Source: Candidatus Bathyarchaeota archaeon (GTDB lineage Archaea > Thermoproteota > Bathyarchaeia > Bathyarchaeales > Bathyarchaeaceae). Taken from it: DNA of 8,971 nt. This document shows positions 1-5,781 of the stretch, piece by piece. Below the pieces are notes generated by a model. The model ran no database searches. It was not told where the DNA came from and saw nothing but the letters and a program-made list of their open reading frames with translations. The stretch covers positions 1 through 8,971 of the forward strand of contig JAPUUO010000057.1 of assembly GCA_026967815.1 (NCBI GenBank). The letters run 5' to 3'. The position numbers and the translations under genes were made by a program. Positions within the stretch are counted from its first letter, which is position 1. The number at the start of each line of letters is the position of its first letter.

Positions 1-649
1 TGCCTTGGTTGATGATGCCTATACGGTCACAGAGTTCTTCTACAATGGGAAGAATATGACTGCAGATGAAGATGGTTTTTCCTGCGCTATCGGCTAACTT
101 CTTAATCAGATCCTTCACCATGAGGGCGGCGCGAGGATCAAGCATGGACGTGGGTTCGTCAAGGAACAGAATAGGCGGATCGTGAATGAGAGCCGCTGCG
201 ATCAGAATCTTTTGTTTCATGCCGCGGCTGTAGCCTTCAAGCAGGTAATCACGTCTGTCGTAAAGTCCAAATAGCTTCAGTAAGTCATCGATCCTTTCAT
301 TGAGAATGTCACTTGGAACATCATAGAGGGCTCCCATAAACTCCAGAAACTCATGGGCGCTGAGCTTTTCATACAAGCCAGGTGACTCGGCAAGCAGACC
401 TGTCACTCTTTTAACATCGTTTTCATTTTTGAGAATGTCATGACTGTTCACGGTGGCTGTCCCGCCAGTAGGTTTTATGATACAGTTTAGCAGGCGAACG
501 GTCGTCGTCTTGCCCGCTCCGTTTGGACCGAGTAGCCCGAAGGTTTCTCCCTCAAAAACTTCAAGATCAAGCTCATCCACAGCCTTGATCTCGCTCCCCT
601 TGCCATAATACTTGGACAACTTGTCCGCGCGGATCACAACCTTCATCAT
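1..649 (-). CDS. ABC transporter ATP-binding protein (CcmA/ABC-2 exporter type), 3' end outside window
   Basis: This is the cytoplasmic ATPase subunit that powers a membrane transporter; the substrate cannot be told from the sequence. About 216 residues are visible and the C-terminus is cut by the window edge. In order they show Walker A GPNGAGKTT (residues 41-49), a Q-loop region in which Glu seems to replace Gln (LLAESPGLY, about 85-93), the ABC signature as YSRGMKQK (140-147, rather than LSGGQ), Walker B ILFLDEP (160-166), the D-loop SMLDP and the switch His in ICSH (198). This layout matches the COG1131 family, usually paired with an ABC-2 permease, which would lie beyond position 1. Two tandem ATGs (649 and 646) are possible starts. 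A purine-rich GGGATGA lies just upstream, and a TATA box at 702-709 leaves a leader of about 30 nt. The family call is firm and the substrate unknown. Confidence 0.93.
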   Translation of the reverse strand, partial: MMKVVIRADKLSKYYGKGSEIKAVDELDLEVFEGETFGLLGPNGAGKTTTVRLLNCIIKPTGGTATVNSHDILKNENDVKRVTGLLAESPGLYEKLSAHEFLEFMGALYDVPSDILNERIDDLLKLFGLYDRRDYLLEGYSRGMKQKILIAAALIHDPPILFLDEPTSMLDPRAALMVKDLIKKLADSAGKTIFICSHILPIVEELCDRIGIINQG

Positions 650-701
650 TCATCCCTTGTTCCTATATTGTCTGTTTTGAAACTCTGAATCAAATATGGG
701 C

Positions 702-709
702 TTTATAAA
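702..709 (-). promoter_or_regulatory. TATA box for the ABC ATPase gene
   Basis: The sequence TTTATAAA is palindromic, but on the minus strand it is preceded by the purine-rich GAAAACG, which resembles a TFB-recognition element. A start about 26 nt downstream (near 679) would give a leader of about 30 nt before the ATG at 649. Read on the plus strand it would give a leader of about 160 nt, so the minus direction is preferred. This is a by-eye call. Confidence 0.55.
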
Positions 710-890
710 CGTTTTCAGCCAACATTGTGAATTGTAACCTGCCATCTGATGCGTACACCTAAGATTCATGTGAAACGGCATCATAGACAGACACGTTGCG
801 ACACAGGTCTCGCAGACGTTGTGCAGGACAAACGGCAACTTTTTTAGTTGTTGCGCTGAAATTTAGTCGTAGTGGTGGCGAAAAGGTCTT

Positions 891-1991
891 TTGGTTGAAT
901 CTTGTGACGTCGGAAGCTTGCCCTTCTTTGGCGATGTTGACAAATTCTTAGGAGGCGCAAGCTGTTTTGGTTCCTCGGCTGAAGATTCGAGGGCTGAATA
1001 TTTCGAGCACCGAATCATTGAGAGTTTTCTACGCAAAATAGAAACTGGGATTGCAGTTCCCAATTTTCCCCAGTTCCGAGACATGAGCAACATGTTTCTG
1101 TCAATGATTAATGGAGTGGAGAAAGTTAAAGGCGGCTACGTCGAAACTGCCCCTCTCTCTTTCCAGAGCGAAAGGAGTATCCTGCCCGAAGTGGCAGCCA
1201 TTAGGAAACACTCTCAAGACTTCTATGAAAAACTCGGTAACTCTTTTAAAGTTAGAATTTGCGTTACTGGTCCCTACACGTTGGCTTCGCAATTCCTCTA
1301 CAAGGACAAGAGCATTTTCAGCAGAATCGGCACTGCACTGGCGCAAATTGTGGAGAGCAATATCTTCAACAATAAGCATGGGAGCGTACGTGTAGTTGCC
1401 TTGGACGAGCCGGTTTTCGGGTTAATAGACGACCCATTGATGGACAGAGGCTCAGAGGCAAGAGACAACCTGCGCAAGGCTTGGGAACTAATTCTGGAAA
1501 AGGCCAGCTTGAGAAATGCTCAAACTTGCTTGCATATTCATAGTACACGAGATGAGCTGTTCTGGGAGATAGGATCCCTAAACATAATAGAAACGCACAT
1601 GAAAGACCCAATCTATGAAACAAAAAGAACCAAGAAACTATTAGAATCAACAGACAAGTTTTTGAACGCAAGCATGACTACTACAGATTTCGACCAACTA
1701 ATCCGAAACTATTTGATTGCAACTTCTCAGCACAAAATGAGTGAAACGACAACTAACGAGAAAATCGGCGAAACATGGAGAAACATCCAAAAAAGAAAAG
1801 TGAAACCCGAGATATTTCTAGAAAGCACAGATTCTATGCAGAAACAATTGATTAAATTGATTGAAAACTTCGGTGCAAACAGAATCTCATACGGCACGCC
1901 CGAATGCGGTCTTAAAAGCTTCCCAACTTATGAAAGCGCTCTCGAATGCTTAAACAGAGTAGCAGATGCCGCTAAGATGGTTAAGCCGTAA
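891..1991 (+). CDS. MetE-like (cobalamin-independent methionine synthase C-terminal type) zinc methyltransferase
   Basis: The 366-residue protein resembles the single-barrel archaeal MetE/UROD-like methyltransferases, which move a methyl group onto a thiol bound to zinc (homocysteine in methionine synthesis, or another thiol in relatives). Visible family marks are VGSLPFFGD near the N-terminus (residues 7-15), GPYTLASQF (127-135), LDEPVFG (171-177), IIETH (232-236) and YGTPECGLKSFPT (334-346). By alignment to MetE the zinc ligands would be His215, position 217, Glu234 and Cys339. Position 217 is His where the family usually has Cys (HIHS instead of HxC). The start is TTG at 891: an in-frame TAG lies at 870-872 and no ATG or GTG occurs between, though only a weak AGGT sits upstream. 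The methyl donor and acceptor cannot be read from the sequence. The N-terminal half typical of long bacterial MetE is absent, as in other archaea. Confidence 0.8.
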   Translation: MVESCDVGSLPFFGDVDKFLGGASCFGSSAEDSRAEYFEHRIIESFLRKIETGIAVPNFPQFRDMSNMFLSMINGVEKVKGGYVETAPLSFQSERSILPEVAAIRKHSQDFYEKLGNSFKVRICVTGPYTLASQFLYKDKSIFSRIGTALAQIVESNIFNNKHGSVRVVALDEPVFGLIDDPLMDRGSEARDNLRKAWELILEKASLRNAQTCLHIHSTRDELFWEIGSLNIIETHMKDPIYETKRTKKLLESTDKFLNASMTTTDFDQLIRNYLIATSQHKMSETTTNEKIGETWRNIQKRKVKPEIFLESTDSMQKQLIKLIENFGANRISYGTPECGLKSFPTYESALECLNRVADAAKMVKP

Positions 1992-2011
1992 CAAGGACCT
2001 ACATTTTGAAC

Positions 2012-2113
2012 ATGGAGCAAACAATTAATCAGGTTGAATACCTATGCGAAACCTACACTCACTCGTACTTGCGAGCAAGTGAAAAGTTAATGAAGCTCTC
2101 AGATATTTTCTAG
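2012..2113 (+). CDS. possible 33-residue small protein between the MetE-like and amrS genes
   Basis: An ATG-started frame begins 20 nt after the MetE-like stop and ends at TAG 5 nt before the amrS GTG, so it almost exactly fills the gap. The predicted peptide begins MEQTINQVEYLCE and ends KLMKLSDIF, with a mixed, helix-like composition. AAGGA lies 14 nt upstream, farther than an ideal SD. A near-perfect palindrome, ACTTGC-GA-GCAAGT (2067-2080), lies inside it. It may be a real small protein, a leader, or chance; I do not recognise it. Confidence 0.2.
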   Translation: MEQTINQVEYLCETYTHSYLRASEKLMKLSDIF

Positions 2114-2118
2114 TAGAA

Positions 2119-3192
2119 GTGTCCGTCGTGCACGAATTGCTACGGTATTCCACGGTTCATGAAGCCCTCTTGTATAAGAAGCTTAGAGGCGACAAGGTGA
2201 AATGCAGCTTATGCGAGAGACGCTGTACAATTCTTCAAGGAAACAAAGGCGTTTGCAAAACAAGAACAAATATTGATGGCAGGTTGTACACGCTTGTCTA
2301 CGGAAACCTAAGCGCGATGGAAAGCAGACCTATTGAGATCAAGCCTTTCTTCCACTACTGGCCAGGATCTACAGCACTTACATTTTCTACTTGGTCCTGT
2401 AACTTCGACTGCATCTGGTGTCAGAATCATCACCTATCCAAGACTGAGCCAAATCCAGCTAACGCAGGTTCTCATGCCCCTGAGCAAATCGTTCAAATGG
2501 CAAAGCGCTACGGTGACGAAGGCTTATGCGCCAGCTTTCAAGAGCCAACATTGCTCACTGAATGGGTGCTACCGCTTTTCAAACTGGGTCATGAACATGG
2601 ACTTTACTGTTGCTACGTTTCAAACGGTTACATGACAACCGAAGCGCTCGAACTGCTTAAAGAATCAGGCATGAGCGGGCTCAAAATCGATGTTAAAGGC
2701 GACAAAGAAACCTGCAAGAAATACTGTGGCGGAGCAGATGTTGAAAAAGTTTGGAAAAAAGCTCGCAAAGCCAAAAAGATGGGCTTCCACGTGGAAATTG
2801 TAAATCTCGTTGTCACCAACGTTAATGACGATGAAGAATGCCTACGATGGATTATTAAAAAGCATCTCAAAGCCGTTGGACCAAAAACTCCACTACACTT
2901 TACGCGGTACTATCCAGCCTACAAGTTTCACAACCAGCCCACAAGAGTTGAAACGCTAGAACAAGCATATAACTTGGCAAAGGAAGAGGGGGTCCTCTAT
3001 CCTTACATCGGAAACGTTCACAACCACAAATATGAAAACACCTACTGCCCCAACTGCGGAGAAGAACTCATCCGGAGACGCGGCTACACGCTTGTCACAT
3101 ACAAAGTCACTGAAGACAAAAAATGCCCAGAATGCCACAAACCGGTGCCAATTACAGGTAGACACATCAAAAAATGGCATTTCCTACTCTGA
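2119..3192 (+). CDS. amrS: AmmeMemoRadiSam-type radical SAM protein (AmrS-like)
   Basis: This 357-residue protein belongs to the radical SAM superfamily, in the COG1180 group near pyruvate formate-lyase activating enzymes. The closest fit is the AmmeMemoRadiSam subfamily, whose reaction is not settled from the sequence. Seen in order are an N-terminal cysteine cluster (Cys29, Cys32, Cys36, Cys46), the stretch PIEIKPFFHYWPGS (71-84), the radical SAM CX3CX2C motif at Cys94, Cys98 and Cys101 (CNFDCIWCQN), an FQEPT variant of the usual NEPT motif (140-144), and a C-terminal zinc-ribbon-like Cys quartet (Cys310, Cys313, Cys336, Cys339) after the IGNVHNHKYENTYC block. The last block and the PIE-KP region are hallmarks of AmrS. 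The partner genes for AMMECR1 and Memo domains are not in the window. The start is GTG 2119; another GTG nine bases on (2128) is equally possible, and no clear SD is seen. Confidence 0.82.
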   Translation: MSVVHELLRYSTVHEALLYKKLRGDKVKCSLCERRCTILQGNKGVCKTRTNIDGRLYTLVYGNLSAMESRPIEIKPFFHYWPGSTALTFSTWSCNFDCIWCQNHHLSKTEPNPANAGSHAPEQIVQMAKRYGDEGLCASFQEPTLLTEWVLPLFKLGHEHGLYCCYVSNGYMTTEALELLKESGMSGLKIDVKGDKETCKKYCGGADVEKVWKKARKAKKMGFHVEIVNLVVTNVNDDEECLRWIIKKHLKAVGPKTPLHFTRYYPAYKFHNQPTRVETLEQAYNLAKEEGVLYPYIGNVHNHKYENTYCPNCGEELIRRRGYTLVTYKVTEDKKCPECHKPVPITGRHIKKWHFLL

Positions 3193-3242
3193 GCAAAGAG
3201 TATTCATCAGCGCCTAGAAAGCCTAGCCCTTTGTGTCACCGA

Positions 3243-3458
3243 CTACTGTTTGGTTAGTACTTTCTCTATTTTTTCCAGCTTTTTCTCAATAGCGTCAAGT
3301 CTATCTAGTATTTGTTTAAGCACCTTGCCAACATCTTCTGTTGGAACTAGAGGAACAGGCGTTGGTGAAGGCCATCTTCTCTCTTCAGGTCTATTGGGGG
3401 GTCTTGGCAACAATGGCGGTGGGTATGCTGCAGTTTTCTCTCCACTGGTTTTGCTCAT
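3243..3458 (-). CDS. small proline-rich/coiled-coil hypothetical protein
   Basis: I do not recognise this 71-residue protein. Residues 1-40 are rich in Pro, Arg and Ser/Thr (for example PPPLLPRPPNRPEER). Residues 42-71 form a strong amphipathic heptad pattern (VGKVLKQILDRLDAIEKKLEKIEKVL) expected to be a short coiled coil, so an oligomerising or docking protein with a disordered N-terminus is plausible. There is no signal peptide or membrane segment. The minus strand is preferred over the antisense frame because the coiled-coil pattern is coherent, the start is ATG, and a TATA-like box (3489-3498) lies about 35 nt upstream. The gene converges with amrS, 50 nt away. The opposite frame is a Ser/Phe-rich mirror of the coiled coil and is treated as a shadow. 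Confidence 0.65.
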   Translation of the reverse strand: MSKTSGEKTAAYPPPLLPRPPNRPEERRWPSPTPVPLVPTEDVGKVLKQILDRLDAIEKKLEKIEKVLTKQ

Positions 3459-3488
3459 ATGAGGTCCCTGAATACCTTTTCCTTTACA

Positions 3489-3498
3489 TTATTTAAGT
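3489..3498 (-). promoter_or_regulatory. TATA-like box for the small coiled-coil gene
   Basis: On the minus strand this reads ACTTAAATAA, close to the archaeal TATA consensus. A start about 26 nt downstream (near 3468) would leave a leader of roughly 10 nt before the ATG at 3458. Called by eye. Confidence 0.4.
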
Positions 3499-3540
3499 AA
3501 TTACTATCCGAAGGCGACTTGCATGGTGGAAATTTTTGAC

Positions 3541-3571
3541 GTTGGTAAAAAAACAATAGCTTTTTTTCAAC
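3541..3571. terminator. hairpin with A7/T7 arms, possible two-way terminator
   Basis: GTTG (3541-3544) pairs with CAAC (3568-3571), and A7 (3547-3553) pairs with T7 (3561-3567), around a 7-nt loop. Each strand therefore carries a run of seven T. Archaeal intrinsic termination depends mainly on T runs, so the element could end minus-strand transcription from the broken gene at 3679-4014. The low GC of the stem makes it weak as a bacterial-style terminator. Confidence 0.35.
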
Positions 3572-3678
3572 GGTGATGTTTAAAAGTGAGAAGAAAATTA
3601 TACTTTAATCTCACGCCTGTGGTTAGAAATTCGGGCGAAAACCCTTTTCCAGAATACTAAATCATTTAACTATTCGTA

Positions 3679-4014
3679 TTAAGGAATTCTTCTCCTTTTT
3701 ACTGGATTCTTCTTTTTCGACTTTTGCTCTTCATCTTTTTGTTTTCTCGTCAACTATTCCAATCAATGGCTGACTCTTCAACCCTTCAATTTCGGCTTCA
3801 GGACACTGTCTTTCAATGTCTTTGCGAAGCTCTTCAGCATCCACGTCGCCATAAGTTTCAACCTTCACCGCTGATTTGCCCTTCTCATCATAGGTTACAG
3901 ATATTGAGTATCCTGAACTTCCTTCAATTGACTCCTGCTCAAACAGCTTTTCTTCTCAAAGCCAAATACGTCAGAAAAATCAATTGGCTTTTTTCTCCGT
4001 TTTCGTTCCGGCAC
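3679..4014 (-). pseudogene. frameshifted gene for an acidic/basic hypothetical protein (about 111 residues if repaired)
   Basis: No single frame covers this gene, but three adjoining minus-strand frames read like one protein. Frame A starts at GTG 4014, with GAGGG eight bases upstream as SD, and gives VPERKRRKKPIDFSDVFGFE, down to about 3955. A one-base loss there switches to frame B, which runs from 3955 to a TGA at 3731-3733; its middle includes GYSISVTYDEKGKSAVKVE and DVDAEELRKDIERQ. At an A5 run (3736-3740) a one-base gain would shift into a Lys-rich tail ending at TAA 3679-3681 (DEEQKSKKKNPVKRRRIP). The first break is well supported; the second is less so, because frame B may simply end at 3731. 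Charged residues, Gly/Asp turns and an SD-matched start argue for former or actual coding. The plus-strand open frame at 3724-4062 is Ser/Phe/Leu-rich with no SD and is its antisense shadow. Function is unknown. It may be a decayed gene, an assembly error, or programmed frameshifting. Confidence 0.6.
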
Positions 4015-4060
4015 AGCCAAAACCCTCAAGGTTGGATGGCAATTGAACTGAAAAAGAACT

Positions 4061-4070
4061 AAAATATTAA
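4061..4070. promoter_or_regulatory. AT-rich box shared by two divergent genes
   Basis: AAAATATTAA reads TTAATATTTT on the other strand, TATA-like both ways. A start 26 nt away would lie near 4092 for the Nudix gene (leader about 43 nt) and near 4040 for the broken gene (leader about 26 nt, containing its SD). One box serving both directions is an inference. Confidence 0.35.
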
Positions 4071-4134
4071 GATTCTTAGTCCGTAATCCAAAAATAACCG
4101 TGTAAAGCTTAGAGTGTTAGAAAGGGTGCATGCA

Positions 4135-4533
4135 ATGAGGATAAGGAGAGCTGTTCAAGCAGTGATTTTCTGTAATTTCAACGGAGAAGAGAGGTTTTTA
4201 CTTGTGAAAAAGCAGGACTTTTCCGCTCGAAGGTATCGTTGGAGACTCCTCAAGGGCGGAGTGAAAACTGGAGAAAGTGAAATTGAAGCTCTCAAACGGG
4301 AAATTTTTGAAGAAGTCGGCTTGGAAGACGTGCAGGTTCTCGGTAAGGTTTACAGTTACCAATTTACGTTCAAAAACGTGAGACATATGGTTTCCAGCTA
4401 TAAGGTGAAAGCAAATCAAGGCGAACACATCAGACTTCAAATCAGCGAAGTTGCCGGCTACACTTGGGTGCCAAAAGAAAAAGCGATCAGAATGCTGCAT
4501 TGGAAAAACGAAATAAAAGCGTTGGCTGCTTAA
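4135..4533 (+). CDS. Nudix hydrolase
   Basis: The protein hydrolyses a nucleoside diphosphate linked to another group; its substrate cannot be told. A perfect Nudix box (G-x5-E-x7-R-E-U-x-E-E-x-G-U) lies at residues 41-63 counted from ATG 4135 (starting GGVKTGE, ending REIFEEVGL); its Glu residues bind the catalytic metal. At 132 residues it is a single-domain Nudix protein. The ATG at 4135 is chosen because AAGGGTG (4122-4128) precedes it by six bases; the upstream GTG at 4114 would add seven residues and would place that SD inside the gene. The WRLLKGG approach to the box and the preceding VKKQDF strand fit the general MutT/Ap4A-hydrolase fold. It diverges from the broken gene and runs tail to tail into the polyferredoxin gene with an 8-nt gap, so the two transcripts probably overlap. 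Confidence 0.92.
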   Translation: MRIRRAVQAVIFCNFNGEERFLLVKKQDFSARRYRWRLLKGGVKTGESEIEALKREIFEEVGLEDVQVLGKVYSYQFTFKNVRHMVSSYKVKANQGEHIRLQISEVAGYTWVPKEKAIRMLHWKNEIKALAA

Positions 4534-4541
4534 AACGAACC

Positions 4542-5543
4542 TCAAGGGAACTTCGGTTTAATCGCCTTAGTTGAGCATATATCCACACATTTCAGGCAAT
4601 AAATACACTCTGGATGGGTAAACTTCTCCCAAGGTAAGTCAAGAATTGGAACCAAGGTCGGACACACCTGTACACAGTCTCGGCAGCCAGCCTTCGTGCA
4701 TCGGACAGGATCCCTTCGCAGCCCCAGAAAGCTGAACCTGCTAAGCAGAGCGGAGAAAGCTCCTTGAGGACATAGGTAACGACACCAACCTCGAGGCACA
4801 TAAACTGTTAGACCTATTATGAATCCCATTATCAAGAGCCTAACTAAGAGAAGCGGCTGCAACGACGTGATTGTGTTGCCAATGCTGGCGTAGATTTCAT
4901 CAGCCGGGTTCTCTAGTAGTTGAGGGATTCCGTATCGAAGATCTATTGCAATTCTCGGTATGACCGCGAAAAGCGTGTCTGCTGGACTTACTGTGTTGAA
5001 AGGTGCCTGCGCAAAAACACCTAACGCCCATTTGTAGCTTTCACCGGCTCCCATGGCTAGAGAAACCGATAAAGTTCCGCTGACAAATAAGATGACGGCT
5101 AAAATTACGTATTTGACCTTCGCCATGTCCCGATGGGTTCTAGGCGTGACTTTCATGTGTCGCTTTTTTACGTAAGTCAACAAGTCTTGAATAAAGCCGA
5201 AAGGACAAGCCCAACCGCAGAGTGCTCTGCCCAAGAACACGGCTGCGACAAAAATCGAAGCTAGGGCAAGCCATGGAAAAGTAACTTCAAAAAGCATAAG
5301 CTGTAATGCGCCTAGGGCATCGCCCACAGTCTTAGAAGGAGTGCCCAGCAATCCAATAATCGGAAGAAGAATCGGCCTTGACCCCAAACCGAAGACAACA
5401 GCGTTGAACAGCACAAAAAGGCTAAACTGTACGATTTTCCTCAAGGTTTCTATTCTGAAAGCCACTTTTTTGAAGCGGGCGGCTGTGCCAAAGTTTGCTT
5501 CTTCCTCTTTATGATCAGTTTTCTCTGTTTTTTCTTCTTCCAA
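4542..5543 (-). CDS. membrane-bound 4Fe-4S polyferredoxin, NapH/CcoG-like
   Basis: This 333-residue inner-membrane electron-transfer protein has an acidic N-terminal tail (1-20) and likely membrane segments near 37-62, 83-106, 144-165 and 228-250. It carries two Fer4_5-type motifs, CGWACP (Cys109, Cys113) and CRYLCP (Cys254, Cys258). A C-terminal ferredoxin domain has two Cys sets: Cys282, Cys287, Cys290, Cys294 and Cys313, Cys316, Cys319, Cys323, enough for two [4Fe-4S] clusters. This matches the NapH/CcoG/RdxA family, which passes electrons between quinol or a soluble donor and a partner enzyme. No partner (NapG, molybdoenzyme, oxidase) is visible, so the pathway is open. The start is TTG at 5543-5541, seven bases after a perfect GGAGG; a nearby ATG (5557) is out of frame. 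Confidence 0.88.
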   Translation of the reverse strand: MEEEKTEKTDHKEEEANFGTAARFKKVAFRIETLRKIVQFSLFVLFNAVVFGLGSRPILLPIIGLLGTPSKTVGDALGALQLMLFEVTFPWLALASIFVAAVFLGRALCGWACPFGFIQDLLTYVKKRHMKVTPRTHRDMAKVKYVILAVILFVSGTLSVSLAMGAGESYKWALGVFAQAPFNTVSPADTLFAVIPRIAIDLRYGIPQLLENPADEIYASIGNTITSLQPLLLVRLLIMGFIIGLTVYVPRGWCRYLCPQGAFSALLSRFSFLGLRRDPVRCTKAGCRDCVQVCPTLVPILDLPWEKFTHPECIYCLKCVDICSTKAIKPKFP

Positions 5544-5550
5544 CAGGTGG

Positions 5551-5555
5551 CCTCC
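5551..5555 (-). promoter_or_regulatory. Shine-Dalgarno GGAGG deciding a TTG start
   Basis: The minus strand reads GGAGG followed by seven bases and then TTG (5543-5541). The spacing is ideal and the nearest ATG is out of frame, so this fixes the polyferredoxin start as TTG. Confidence 0.75.
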
Positions 5556-5653
5556 ATATTCTAAAGCGAGAGTTAGCGTTTGGTTGCGTTTCTCAACATT
5601 GTGGCTTTTAGACGTGAAGGTTTAAGTGCCATAAAAAGCTATCCGTTATGTAC

Positions 5654-5725
5654 GGTGGTTGGATGAGCACACTCGGACAGGCTGAATTGCAGGGTGATGT
5701 TCTCGCGCAGGCGTGGACAACCACC
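5654..5725 (+). other. long-range inverted repeat, possible structured RNA (degenerate C/D-box-like)
   Basis: GGTGGTTG (5654-5661) is an exact complement of CAACCACC (5718-5725). Immediately inside, G5662-A5663 faces G5716-A5717, which could form tandem G-A pairs as in a kink-turn. Between the arms are GATGA (5662-5666), a perfect CTGA (5682-5685), GTGATGT (5694-5700) and TGGA (5714-5717). Their order and 8-15 nt spacing mimic the C, D', C', D boxes of archaeal guide RNAs, but the first and last boxes are poor matches. An 8-bp match in a gap this size can arise by chance. A 57-codon ATG frame (5648-5821) covers the same DNA but lacks an SD and runs into TYW1. Confidence 0.2.
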
Positions 5726-5781
5726 TTTAGGCGAATGAAAGTGCCTTCTAAAATGAGACGACAAACTTCAGGTGTCATTGC

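Noticed and set aside
797..814. TGCGA/TCGCA hairpin in the gap before the MetE-like gene
   Set aside because: A five-base stem with an eight-base loop is common by chance. Nothing else in the gap (650-890) supports an RNA or operator beyond the TATA box.
650..838. Minus-strand 62-codon frame in the first divergent gap
   Set aside because: It is Cys/Met/His-rich with no SD or family resemblance, and it covers the promoter region of the ABC gene.
3250..3462. Plus-strand open frame opposite the small coiled-coil gene
   Set aside because: Its repetitive Ser/Phe/Leu sequence is the mirror of the Lys/Glu/Leu heptads on the minus strand, which is the better coding choice.
3586..3614. GTGAG...CTCAC inverted repeat
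   Set aside because: It is only five base pairs with a long AT-rich loop, which is expected by chance.
3724..4062. Plus-strand open frame of 112 codons
   Set aside because: It is rich in Ser, Phe, Leu and Gln with no family look and no SD, and it is antisense to the better minus-strand coding pattern at 3679-4014.
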